A stretch of 64,000 nt of DNA from Streptomyces sp. 71268 (GTDB taxonomy: Bacteria > Actinomycetota > Actinomycetes > Streptomycetales > Streptomycetaceae), in contig NZ_CP114200.1 of NCBI RefSeq assembly GCF_029392895.1, forward strand, positions 835,501-899,500, read 5' to 3'. Positions 44,516 to 53,253 of this stretch are shown in pieces. Made by a program: the position numbers and the translations under genes. Positions within the stretch are counted from its first letter, which is position 1; the number at the start of each line of letters is the position of its first letter. Under the pieces are notes generated by a model, which was not told where the DNA came from, did no database searches, and worked only from the letters and a program-made list of their open reading frames with translations.

Positions 44516-44541
44516 CGGGCCGCGCCGTCGGGCGCGGCCCG
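44516..44541. terminator. Bidirectional terminator, second hairpin
   Basis: An 11-bp perfect stem CGGGCCGCGCC / GGCGCGGCCCG with GTCG loop, directly beside the first hairpin and 9 bases from the secDF stop. Confidence 0.75.
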
Positions 44542-44549
44542 CGCCGGTC

Positions 44550-46955
44550 TCAGCGTGAGAGGCCGGCGCCCGGCCGGGTGCGGGTCCGGGCCTTGGCCGC
44601 GCCGGCGCGCTCGCGCTCGCCGGCGTCCCCGGCGTCCCCGTCGCCGCCGGACGGGCGGGAGGTGGACATGCCGCGCGCCTGGAGCTCCACCGCGAGGGGG
44701 GCCGCGGTGAACATCGAGGAGTACGTGCCGACGGCCACGCCGATCAACAGCGCGAGGGCGAAGTCGGTCAGCGAGTCGCCACCCACCAGGGCGAGCGTGG
44801 CCAGGATGCACATGGCGCCCATGCCGGTGTTGACGGTGCGCGGCACCGTCTGGACCAGCGCGGTGTTGGTCGTGCGCGCGTACGGCTGCTCCGGGTGGCT
44901 GGCCTGGAGCTGCCTGACCCGGTCGAAGATCACGACGGAGTCGTTCACCGAGTAGCCGATCACCGTCAGCAGCGCGGCCAGGAAGACCCCGTCGATGGGC
45001 TTGCCCATCCAGGCGAAGGCGCCCACCACGATGAGCGCGTCGTGCACCATCGCCACCACGGCCGAGACGCCGAGGGCGAAGCGGAACCGGACGGCGAGGT
45101 AGAGCAACTGGGCCCCCACCGCCACCGCGAGCGCGATCAGGGCCCCGCGCCGCAGCTCCTCGCCCATGCTGGGCCCGATGAGTTCGTCGCGGACCTTCTC
45201 CACCTCGCCCCCCGCGAGATCGCCGATCGCCTCGCCCACCCGCGCTTCCTCGGCGTTCGACATCCCACCGGTACGCACCGTCAGCTCGCCGTCGCCCGAC
45301 GCCTGCACGACGGCGCGCGGGAAGCCGGCGTCCGCCACCGCGTCGCGGGCCCGGTCCACGTCCACGGGCTTGGTGGTCGCGTACTCCACGAGCCGGCCCC
45401 CGGTGAACTCCACGCCGAAGTCGAGGCCGCGCACCAGGATGCCCGCCGTGGCCAGCACCATGGCCACGGCCGAGGCGGCGAGCCAGCGCCGCCGGCGACC
45501 CATCAGGTCCGGGTCGCGCCGGGTGAGGCGGGTGCGGACCGCGCCGATGTGGGCGATCCCGGTGATGCCCGGCCGCCGTCGCACCGCGCGCCGGGCCACC
45601 GCGAGGTCGGCCAGCGCGCGGGTGATCACCAGTGCGCTGACCATGGAGGCCAGGACGCCGATGCCCAGCGTCACGCCGAAGCCACGGACCGGGCCCGAGG
45701 CGAAGAGGAACAGCAGCGCGGCCGCGATGAGTGTGGTGATGTTGGAGTCGGCGATGGCGCTCAGCGCCTCGCGGAAGCCGGCCGCCAGCGCGGAGCGCGG
45801 GGTCTTCCGCTGCCGTGTCGCGGTCGCGTACTCCTCGCGGGCGCGTTCGAAGACCAGCACGTTGGCGTCCACGGCCATGCCGATCGCCAGCACGAACCCG
45901 GCGAGCCCGGGCAGCGTGAGCGTGGCGCCCAACCCGACCAGGGCGGCGTAGGAGATGACTCCGTAGCAGGCCAGGGCGATGACCGCCAGGCCGCCCAGGA
46001 GGCGGTAGACCGCCATGATGAACAGGCCGGTCAGGGCGGTGCCGATGATGGCGGCCTGAGCGCTCGCCTCGATGGCGGCGGCCCCCAGTGTGGGGCCGAC
46101 GGTGCGCTGTTCGACGGCCTCGACCGGCACCGGCAGGGCGCCGCCGTTGATGAGCAGGGCGAGTTCGCGGGCCTCCTTGCGGTCGAAGTCGCCGGTGATC
46201 TGGGTCGAGCCGCCCGCGATGCCCTTGCCGCACTGGACACCGGGGTCCACCTGCGGGGACGAGATGACCTCGTCGTCCAACACGATCGCCACCCGGCGGA
46301 CGGGGTCACCCGGAGCGGCGCAGGCGGCCTCGCCGGTCAGGTCGGCCCACTTGCCCTTGCCTCCCTTGTGGAAGTCGACGCTGACGAACCAGCCGAGCCC
46401 CTGCTGCGGTTCGATGCGCGCCTCCGCCTCGGCGACCTCGCCCCCGTTCAGCGACGACGGCCCCAGCCGCAGCGGCCTGCCCTCCTCGTCGGGCAACACG
46501 AGTTCACCCTTGTCTGACTTGTCGGGCTTACCCGCCTTGCCGCCCTCGTTGTCCTTGCCTCCCCCCTTCTCCTTGTTCGCCTCGTCCGTGGCGCCGGGTG
46601 GCGCCTCGCCGAGCACGGGGTGGAAGGCGAGTTGGGCGGTGCGGCCCAGGACGTCGGCGGCCTCGCGCGGGTCCTGAACGCCGGGCAGCTCGACGATGAT
46701 GCGTTGATCGCCGGAGCGGGTGAGGGTGGGCTCGGTGATGCCGAGCGCGTCCACCCGGCGGCGCAGCACCTCCAGCGTTCGGTCGGTGGCCTCGGAGTCG
46801 GCCGTTGCGGTGGGTGTGTCACGGGTTTCGAGCACGATCTGCGTGCCACCCCGTAGGTCGAGGCCGAGACGGGCGGGCACGGTCACGGCGACGTAGAGCG
46901 ACAAGGCGACGATGGCGAGGGCGAGCAGGGCCCGCACCCGCATGGAGCGCGTCAA
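44550..46955 (-). CDS. secDF: SecDF protein-export fusion
   Basis: An 801-residue protein. The start is TTG 46955 with GGAGG 6 bases upstream; an ATG 12 bases on has poor spacing. SecD half: GLDLRGGTQIVLETRD and later FVLAIGMAVDANVLVFERARE. SecF half: FGVEFTGGRLVEYAT and VIGYSVNDSVVIFDRVRQLQ. Both halves have the paired TM sets. A Lys/Gly/Asp-rich insertion (KEKGGGKDNEGGKAGKPDKS) interrupts the first periplasmic domain. SecDF uses proton motive force to pull exported proteins. Streptomycetes usually also have separate secD and secF elsewhere. Confidence 0.95.
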   Translation of the reverse strand: MTRSMRVRALLALAIVALSLYVAVTVPARLGLDLRGGTQIVLETRDTPTATADSEATDRTLEVLRRRVDALGITEPTLTRSGDQRIIVELPGVQDPREAADVLGRTAQLAFHPVLGEAPPGATDEANKEKGGGKDNEGGKAGKPDKSDKGELVLPDEEGRPLRLGPSSLNGGEVAEAEARIEPQQGLGWFVSVDFHKGGKGKWADLTGEAACAAPGDPVRRVAIVLDDEVISSPQVDPGVQCGKGIAGGSTQITGDFDRKEARELALLINGGALPVPVEAVEQRTVGPTLGAAAIEASAQAAIIGTALTGLFIMAVYRLLGGLAVIALACYGVISYAALVGLGATLTLPGLAGFVLAIGMAVDANVLVFERAREEYATATRQRKTPRSALAAGFREALSAIADSNITTLIAAALLFLFASGPVRGFGVTLGIGVLASMVSALVITRALADLAVARRAVRRRPGITGIAHIGAVRTRLTRRDPDLMGRRRRWLAASAVAMVLATAGILVRGLDFGVEFTGGRLVEYATTKPVDVDRARDAVADAGFPRAVVQASGDGELTVRTGGMSNAEEARVGEAIGDLAGGEVEKVRDELIGPSMGEELRRGALIALAVAVGAQLLYLAVRFRFALGVSAVVAMVHDALIVVGAFAWMGKPIDGVFLAALLTVIGYSVNDSVVIFDRVRQLQASHPEQPYARTTNTALVQTVPRTVNTGMGAMCILATLALVGGDSLTDFALALLIGVAVGTYSSMFTAAPLAVELQARGMSTSRPSGGDGDAGDAGERERAGAAKARTRTRPGAGLSR

Positions 46956-47018
46956 AGGATGCCTCCGGCAGGCATGCCGCGGCCGCGCGAGGCGGCGCGG
47001 AAAGGAAAGGGGAAAGGG

Positions 47019-47597
47019 TCAGCTGCCGAATGGCGGCGGCGGTGCCCGTCCGGAGTAGGGGGTGAGGTGGCGCGTGTCAGGGCCGACGTACGGCGCCGTC
47101 GGCGGCGCACGCCAGCCGACGGGCGGGGCGAACACCACCGGCACGGGCAGCAGCGTGGCGCCCGGGGGCGCCGCGGCGTGCCGGGTGCCGGAGTGGTCCG
47201 CGTACAGCCGTGGCCAGGTGCCGTTGGGCCGGCCGTGCGGCCCCCGCACCTCCGGCCCTGACCCGCGAGCCTGCTCCGCGTCGCGCCCCACGGCGGCCGA
47301 CCCGGCGGTGGAGCCCGAGGGGGTGGGGCTGCCGGGGGTGGTGTGGCCGGGGTTGGTGGCGCCGGATGGCGCGGGGGCCTCGGCGGCCGCACCGGGTGCG
47401 GCAGGCGCGACACCGGCATCGGCCCGCGCCGGGACGGGCCCGAACGACGACGCGGCGGCGTACGCGGGCTGGGAGGCCGACGACAGCAGACCGAGGACGC
47501 CGACGAGGACGGCGACGACGGCCGCCGTCAGCCGCCGCGCCCGGTCCGCGCCAGCGCTCACCGGTCCGCGCGAGGCGGCTGCCGTACGCCGTGTCAT
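47019..47597 (-). CDS. Secreted Pro/Ala-rich protein
   Basis: A 192-residue protein, ATG 47597 after GGGGAGG. A signal peptide (LTAAVVAVLVGVLGLLSSAS, ending PAYA) precedes a disordered Ala/Pro/Gly-rich chain, with a more defined tail (LLPVPVVFAPPVGWRAPPTA). No family recognised. It lies upstream of secDF on the same strand, 63 bases away. Confidence 0.65.
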   Translation of the reverse strand: MTRRTAAASRGPVSAGADRARRLTAAVVAVLVGVLGLLSSASQPAYAAASSFGPVPARADAGVAPAAPGAAAEAPAPSGATNPGHTTPGSPTPSGSTAGSAAVGRDAEQARGSGPEVRGPHGRPNGTWPRLYADHSGTRHAAAPPGATLLPVPVVFAPPVGWRAPPTAPYVGPDTRHLTPYSGRAPPPPFGS

Positions 47598-47862
47598 GCC
47601 GCCTCCCCTTCCGTCGGGCCCACCCGGTCGTCGCGTCGCCACGGTCCCGGGGGCGGCGAACGCACGCGGGCTGACGAGGCTACCGTCGCGGCCCCACCAG
47701 GTCAGCTCTGCCGGCGGCCATCGGCCCGGGCGCGGTGGTCGGGCCTGGCCGCTAGGTTAGCCCGCCGCCGGGCGAGGGGGGCGATGCCACGGTCCCCGGC
47801 CGCTCGGGCACCGGGGCCCGTCCCGCGCGGCCGGCTCCCGTGATGGGCGCGTGGGTGGCGGG

Positions 47863-48486
47863 TCAGCGGCTCGCGAGGGCCAGTTGCAGGCCCAGGCCGA
47901 CGAAGGCCGCGGCGAAGGTCCGCCGCATCCAGGCCAGCACCGTGGGGCGGGAGACGATGTGGTCGCGTACGGTCGCGGCGAAGGCGCCGTAGATCACGAA
48001 GACGACGAACGTCATGGCCATGAAGACGGCCGAGAGCGCCAGCATGTGCGGCAGGGAGTTGTCGCTGTCGGCCGGGACGAACTGGGGCAGGAACGCCAGG
48101 AAGAACATGGACAGCTTCGGGTTGAGGAAGTTGATCAGGATGGCGGTCCAGGTGACGCGCGCCGCCGAGTTCTCCTTCGACTGTCCCCCGCCGTCCGTGT
48201 CGATCTTCATCGCCCCCTTCTCGCGCAGCGTCTGCCAGGCGAGGAAGAGCAGGTAGCCGACGCCGGCCCACTTGAAGCTCTCGAAGGCCAGCGCGCTGGT
48301 GTGCAGCACCGCGGCGAGACCCGCGATGGCCGCGGCCAGGTGCGGGACGATCCCGAGGGTGCAGCCGAAGGCCGCCACGACCGACATGCGGAATCCGCGC
48401 GTCAGGCCCGTGCCGACGGTGTACACCGCCCCGGTGCCCGGCGAGACCACGATGATCAACGCGGTGATGAGGAACTCAACGCTCAT
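47863..48486 (-). CDS. LysE/RhtB-family amino-acid exporter
   Basis: A 207-residue protein with about six hydrophobic segments. VSPGTGAVYTVGTGLTRGFR and LGIVPHLAAAIAGLAAVLH are the usual LysE signature, together with INFLNPKLSMFFLAFLPQF. A Lys/Asp/Gly-rich loop (KIDTDGGGQSKENSA) lies between TM3 and TM4. It exports amino acids or small amines. Single gene, on the strand opposite the siderophore operon. Confidence 0.9.
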   Translation of the reverse strand: MSVEFLITALIIVVSPGTGAVYTVGTGLTRGFRMSVVAAFGCTLGIVPHLAAAIAGLAAVLHTSALAFESFKWAGVGYLLFLAWQTLREKGAMKIDTDGGGQSKENSAARVTWTAILINFLNPKLSMFFLAFLPQFVPADSDNSLPHMLALSAVFMAMTFVVFVIYGAFAATVRDHIVSRPTVLAWMRRTFAAAFVGLGLQLALASR

Positions 48487-48687
48487 GGGCAGGCGCTCCC
48501 TTGATGGCCCGGCAACTCTGCGGCGTCCGTCGGGGACGACACTACTGCGGGGCGTCGGGCTCGTCGGCGGGGACGCCCGGGAGCGCTCGTGGCCCACCGC
48601 GCGGCGAACCCATGCGCATCGGGACCGCTTGGTGGGGCCGCCGGCCGGAAAAGCCCTTTGGACCCGGCTGTCGACAGCGTGGCGACA

Positions 48688-48706
48688 CTAGCTTAGGCTC
48701 ACCTAA
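48688..48706 (+). promoter_or_regulatory. Iron box (IdeR/DmdR-type operator)
   Basis: CTAGCTTAGGCTCACCTAA closely follows the 19-bp iron-box consensus TTAGGTTAGGCTNACCTAA. It lies 187 bases before the first permease gene. Iron-bound DmdR/IdeR would repress the siderophore uptake genes. The rest of 48487-48892 shows no other gene. Confidence 0.8.
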
Positions 48707-48892
48707 GTCCAGTTGGCTCGCCCCGTCGGCGTGCTCATCGCCATGCCCTGGCGCGGGTGGCCGGCTGAGCACGGGCCCACTCCGCACGGCTTCGCCGGGC
48801 AGGCCAGCGCGCGAACGGTGGCGCGTGCCCGCCCCGCCTGGGGAGTGCCCAACTGGCGGGCCCGGCAGAACGAAGGAACGACGAACCTCAAC

Positions 48893-49951
48893 ATGAGCAC
48901 GACGACAGTGGAGCGCCCCGCTCCCGGCGGCCTCACGGCCGTCCGCCGGCGGCGGAGCGTGGGCCTGGGCACGCTGGTGGTGGTCCTCGTCGTCGCCGCG
49001 GGGCTCTCGCTGGCGGTCGGCGCACGCGCGCTCAGCCCCGCCGAGGTCTGGCACGGGCTGTTCGCCGCGCCCGACGCCGACCAGCGGCTCACCGAGATCA
49101 GGCTCATCATGCGCACCGTGCGGGTCCCCCGGACGGTGCTCGCGGTCGTGGCGGGTCTCGCGCTGGGGGTGGGCGGGGCGTTGATCCAGGGTTACACGCG
49201 CAATCCCATAGCCGATACGGGCCTGCTGGGGGTGAACGCCGGCGCCTCGTTCGCCGTGGTGACGGTGATCGCCGTGTTCGGGTTGACCGACCCGCTCCAG
49301 TACGTCTGGTTCGCCTTCGCCGGGGCGGCGGTCGCCGGCGTCGTCGTCTTCGGCCTGGCGAGCATCGGACGCGGGGCGGGCAACCCCCTGACGCTCGTCC
49401 TGGCCGGACAGGGCATCACCGTCTTCCTCACCGCGATGACCACGGGCGTCGCGCTGTCCGACCAGAAGTCGCTGAACGCGCTGCGGTTCTGGAACTCGGG
49501 CTCGGTGGCCGGCGTCGGGTTCGACGTCATCTGGCCGGTGACCGCGTGCGTGGCTGTCGGCCTGGTGCTGGCGGCGATCACCCTGCCCGCCCTCAACCTG
49601 CTCAACCTGGGCGAGGACGTGGCGCGGGGGCTCGGGGTCAACATCGCGGCGAGCCGGACCCTCGGCATCGTCGCGATCACCCTGCTCGCGGGGGCGGCCA
49701 CGGCGGCGTGCGGGCCCATCGCGTTCCTCGGGCTGATGGTGGCCCACGTGGCGCGGTACCTGACCGGCCCGGACTACCGCTGGCTGGTGCCGTACGCGGG
49801 CGTGCTCGGCGCCGTCGTCCTGCTGGTGTGCGACATCGTGGGGCGCCTGGTGGTACGGCCGGGCGAGCTGGACGCGGGGGTGGTGGTCGCCCTCCTCGGC
49901 GCCCCGTTCTTCGCGGTGCTGGTGTGGCGAGGGAAGTTCAAGAGCGCATGA
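48893..49951 (+). CDS. Siderophore ABC permease (FecCD family), first subunit
   Basis: A 352-residue protein with about 9-10 TM helices. MRTVRVPRTVLAVVAGLALG, then GGALIQGYTRNPIADTGLLG and CGPIAFLGLMVAHVARYLTG, are FecCD signatures including the coupling-loop region. It starts at ATG 48893, with only a distant AAGGAA upstream. The stop overlaps the second permease (ATGA). It transports Fe-siderophore through the membrane. Confidence 0.94.
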   Translation: MSTTTVERPAPGGLTAVRRRRSVGLGTLVVVLVVAAGLSLAVGARALSPAEVWHGLFAAPDADQRLTEIRLIMRTVRVPRTVLAVVAGLALGVGGALIQGYTRNPIADTGLLGVNAGASFAVVTVIAVFGLTDPLQYVWFAFAGAAVAGVVVFGLASIGRGAGNPLTLVLAGQGITVFLTAMTTGVALSDQKSLNALRFWNSGSVAGVGFDVIWPVTACVAVGLVLAAITLPALNLLNLGEDVARGLGVNIAASRTLGIVAITLLAGAATAACGPIAFLGLMVAHVARYLTGPDYRWLVPYAGVLGAVVLLVCDIVGRLVVRPGELDAGVVVALLGAPFFAVLVWRGKFKSA

Positions 49952-51009
49952 ACGCGGCAGACGTGAAGACATCGGTGGCGCCGGGCGTACGGCTCGGTCC
50001 CCTCTCGTTCGTGTGGCGGCCCTGGCTCGTGCTGGTGACGCTGGTGCTGGCGGCGGTGACGTTCCTGCTGTTCTGCCTCTCCATCAGCGTCGGGGACTTC
50101 GCCATCAGCCTCCCCCGGGTGGTCGCCACCGTCTTCGGCCGGGGCGAGCGGATCGACGAGTTCGTGGTCATGGACCTGCGCATGCCGCGCGCCCTGGCCG
50201 GGGTCGTGGTGGGGATCGCGCTGGGGGTCTCCGGGGCGATCCTGCAGTCCCTCGCGCGCAACCCGCTCGCCAGCCCGGACGTGCTGGGCATCACCGGCGG
50301 GGCCAGCGCGGTCGCGGTGTTCCTGGTGACGGTCTCCGGCGGCACCACGGCCGCGGTGGTCAGCTCCGTCGGCCTGTCAGCGGCGGCGCTCGCCGGCGGG
50401 CTCGGCACCGGGCTGCTGGTGTACTTCCTGGCCTGGCGGCGCGGGATCGACGGCCTCCGGCTCATCCTCATCGGCATCTCGGTGAGCGCCGTGATGGAGG
50501 CGGTGACGACCTGGCTGCTCACCAAGGCCGACATCAAGGACGTGGCCAAGGCCCAGGCGTGGCTGGTCGGCTCGCTGGACGGCCGGTCCTGGGACCAGGT
50601 GCGGGTGGCGTTCTGGTGCACGCTCGTGCTGTGCGTCGTCGTGGCCGCGGTCGCCTTCCAGTTCAAGCCGATGCACCTGGGCGACGAGGTCGCCGCCGGC
50701 CTCGGTGTGCGGTACGGGCGGGTGCGGGCCGTCCTGATGCTGTGCGCGGTGCTGTTGGCCGCCGCGGCGGTGAGCGCGGCCGGCCCGGTCCCGTTCGTCG
50801 CGCTGGTGGCGCCGCAGGTGGCGATGCGGCTGGCGCGCTGCCCGACGCCACCGATGGTGGCCTCCGGTCTGGTGGGCGCGCTGCTGCTGATCGGCGCCGA
50901 CCTGATCGCGCGCACGGCCCTGCCGGTCTCGCTCCCGGTGGGCGTGGTCACCGCCGCGATCGGCGGCCCGTTCCTCGTCTATCTGCTCGTACGGGCGAAC
51001 CTCAGGTAA
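49948..51009 (+). CDS. Siderophore ABC permease (FecCD family), second subunit
   Basis: A 353-residue protein. RMPRALAGVVVGIALGVSGA, then ILQSLARNPLASPDVLGITG and PVPFVALVAPQVAMRLARC, are FecCD motifs. ATG overlaps the first permease stop. The stop TAA overlaps a possible ATG of the ATPase. The two permeases would form a heterodimer. Confidence 0.94.
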   Translation: MNAADVKTSVAPGVRLGPLSFVWRPWLVLVTLVLAAVTFLLFCLSISVGDFAISLPRVVATVFGRGERIDEFVVMDLRMPRALAGVVVGIALGVSGAILQSLARNPLASPDVLGITGGASAVAVFLVTVSGGTTAAVVSSVGLSAAALAGGLGTGLLVYFLAWRRGIDGLRLILIGISVSAVMEAVTTWLLTKADIKDVAKAQAWLVGSLDGRSWDQVRVAFWCTLVLCVVVAAVAFQFKPMHLGDEVAAGLGVRYGRVRAVLMLCAVLLAAAAVSAAGPVPFVALVAPQVAMRLARCPTPPMVASGLVGALLLIGADLIARTALPVSLPVGVVTAAIGGPFLVYLLVRANLR

Positions 51010-51047
51010 TGGCAAGCGGGAATGGCGAAGCTCAGCGAGGGGGGATT

Positions 51048-51890
51048 GTGAACGCTCGGTTCGGCACCACGACCGAGTCCGACGCCGGGGGCGTCGTACG
51101 GTTGGCCGCCAGGGACATCACGGTCGGGTACGGCGGCCAGACGGTCATCGACGGCCTGGACGTGACGATCCCGACGGGGGTGGTCACCACGATCATCGGG
51201 CCCAACGGTTGCGGGAAGTCCACCCTGTTGCGCACCCTGACGCGGCTGCTCAAGCCGGCCAGGGGGGCGGTCGTGTTGGACGGCGAGGACATCGCCACGC
51301 TCAGGACCCGGGACGTGGCCAAGAAGCTCGGCCTGCTGCCACAGGCGCCGGTCGCGCCGGAGGGGCTGACGGTGTCCGACCTGGTCGCCAGGGGGCGGCA
51401 CCCGCACCAGAGTTGGCTGCGGCAGTGGTCGTCGGACGACGCCGACATCGTGGCGAAGGCGCTGGCGATGACCGGGGTGTCCGAGTTGGCGCAGCGCCCG
51501 ATCGACTCGCTGTCCGGCGGGCAGCGCCAGCGCGTCTGGATCTCGATGACCCTGGCGCAGGGCACCGACCTGCTGCTGCTCGACGAGCCGACCACCTACC
51601 TGGACCTGGCGCACGCGATCGACGTGCTCGACCTGGTGGACGACCTGCACGAGTCCGGCTGCACCGTGGTCATGGTGTTGCACGACCTCAACCTGGCCAC
51701 GCGCTACAGCGACCACCTCATCGTGATGCGGGCGGGATCGATCCTCGCGCAGGGGACCCCACGGGAGGTGATCACCGCCGAACTCCTGGAGGAGGCGTTC
51801 GGGTTGCGCGCCAAGGTGATCGACGACCCGGTGGGCGACCGGCCGCTGATCGTGCCGATAGGCCGTACGCACGTCCGGCTCGACCCGTAG
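51048..51890 (+). CDS. Siderophore ABC transporter ATPase
   Basis: A 280-residue ATPase. GTG 51048 has AGGGGGG 3-4 bases upstream; an ATG at 51009 coupled to the permease stop would add 13 residues. Walker A GPNGCGKST, signature LSGGQRQRVW and Walker B LLLLDEPTTYLDL are complete, as expected for FepC-like subunits. It drives uptake with the two FecCD proteins. Confidence 0.94.
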   Translation: MNARFGTTTESDAGGVVRLAARDITVGYGGQTVIDGLDVTIPTGVVTTIIGPNGCGKSTLLRTLTRLLKPARGAVVLDGEDIATLRTRDVAKKLGLLPQAPVAPEGLTVSDLVARGRHPHQSWLRQWSSDDADIVAKALAMTGVSELAQRPIDSLSGGQRQRVWISMTLAQGTDLLLLDEPTTYLDLAHAIDVLDLVDDLHESGCTVVMVLHDLNLATRYSDHLIVMRAGSILAQGTPREVITAELLEEAFGLRAKVIDDPVGDRPLIVPIGRTHVRLDP

Positions 51891-52073
51891 GCCCCGGCGC
51901 ACGGGCACGCGGCTTGGCGCCGCCCGGTCGCGGACGGCGTCGCTTGCGGCCCGCGTGAACCGGCCACTCACGTGCCGGCCGCCGGCGACCCATCCGCGCC
52001 GTCCGCCACCGGACTTGGCCTGACCACACGTAGCGGCGAGCCCCTGCCGCCGGCCGGGAGCGGACGGCATCAC

Positions 52074-52092
52074 TTAGGCTAGGCTGGCCTAA
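52074..52092 (+). promoter_or_regulatory. Iron box before the siderophore-binding protein gene
   Basis: TTAGGCTAGGCTGGCCTAA is a near-perfect iron box with strong dyad symmetry, 65 bases before the start at 52158. The downstream ABC exporter genes may share this promoter. Confidence 0.85.
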
Positions 52093-52157
52093 ATTAACGG
52101 TATATCGTATGGCTGCCCACGGGCCGCCGTGGACAGTGCGAAAGCAAGGGATGACGC

Positions 52158-53207
52158 ATGCCTTTCCCCCGAACGATGCTGGCAGGCCCACGGCGGCGGA
52201 TAGCGGCGGCGCTGTCGGCCGCGGCCCTCGGCGTCACCCTCCTCGCGGGATGCGGTTCCGACACCTCGGACAAGGAGAGCGACGCCGGCCCGGCGGCCGG
52301 TGGCGGCACCTTCCCGGTCACCGTGGAGCACGCCTTCGGGTCCACGGAGATCACCAAGGCCCCGCGCCGCGTCGTGACCGTGGGCTACACGGACGACCAG
52401 GCCGTCCTGGCGCTGGGCGTCAAGCCGGTCGGCATGGTGGACCAGTACCCGAACCCGGCGGGCAAGTCCCCCGACATCAACACCCAGTGGCCGTGGGTGA
52501 AGGACAAGTGGGGCGAGACCCGTCCCGAGGTCATCATGGAGAACGGCGACTCGGGCCCCAACTACGAGAAGATCGCCTCGCTCCGGCCCGACCTGATCAT
52601 CGCCGTCTACTCCGAGATCGACAAGGCCGCCTACGACAAGCTCTCCAGCATCGCCCGCACGGTGGCCCGCACCAAGGGCGAGAAGGAGCCCTTCAGCGCC
52701 CCGTGGCAGGACAACGCGGTGCACATCGCCAAGGCGCTCGGCAAGGAGGACGAGGGCACCAAGCTGGTGCGCGGCATCGAGGGCAAGCTCAACGCGGCGA
52801 AGAAGGCGCACCCGGAGTTCGCGAAGCAGAAGGCCGTCGTGCTGTCCTGGTACAAGGACTCGGTGGCCCCCTTCACCTCCACCGACGTGCGTGGACGACT
52901 GGTGACGGGCACCGGCTTCCGGTACCAGACCGAGATCGACAAGATCGCCGGCGGCAGCTTCTCCACCGAACTCTCCCCGGAGCGCATCGACCTGGTGAAC
53001 GTCGACCGCGTCTTCGTCATCAACGACAAGGCCGACACCGAGGCGCTCAAGAAGTTCAAGCTGTTCGCCAACCTGCCCGCCGTCAAGCAGAACAAGGTGT
53101 CATACCTGCTCGACAGCGAGGGCCCGGCGGTCGGTGCCGCCATGTCCCAGGGCACGCTGCTGTCCCTGCCGTACGCGATCGACGAGCTCGTCAAGTCGGT
53201 CAAGTAG
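52158..53207 (+). CDS. Iron-siderophore-binding lipoprotein
   Basis: A 349-residue periplasmic-binding-protein-type lipoprotein. The signal LSAAALGVTLLAGC gives a lipobox LAGC. Class III fold: APRRVVTVGYTDDQAVLALG, IASLRPDLIIAVYSEIDKAA and DLVNVDRVFVINDKADTEAL. It binds a ferric siderophore at the cell surface and feeds the FecCD/ATPase encoded upstream. Its own iron box gives a separate promoter. Confidence 0.93.
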   Translation: MPFPRTMLAGPRRRIAAALSAAALGVTLLAGCGSDTSDKESDAGPAAGGGTFPVTVEHAFGSTEITKAPRRVVTVGYTDDQAVLALGVKPVGMVDQYPNPAGKSPDINTQWPWVKDKWGETRPEVIMENGDSGPNYEKIASLRPDLIIAVYSEIDKAAYDKLSSIARTVARTKGEKEPFSAPWQDNAVHIAKALGKEDEGTKLVRGIEGKLNAAKKAHPEFAKQKAVVLSWYKDSVAPFTSTDVRGRLVTGTGFRYQTEIDKIAGGSFSTELSPERIDLVNVDRVFVINDKADTEALKKFKLFANLPAVKQNKVSYLLDSEGPAVGAAMSQGTLLSLPYAIDELVKSVK

Positions 53208-53253
53208 GGATGACACGCCAACCCCTGGGCCGCCGGCCCGGCCCGGTGCGGGG

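Noticed and set aside
47749..47762. Iron-box-like TAGGTTAG near the LysE gene
   Set aside because: Only one half of the dyad matches and it lies downstream of the gene.
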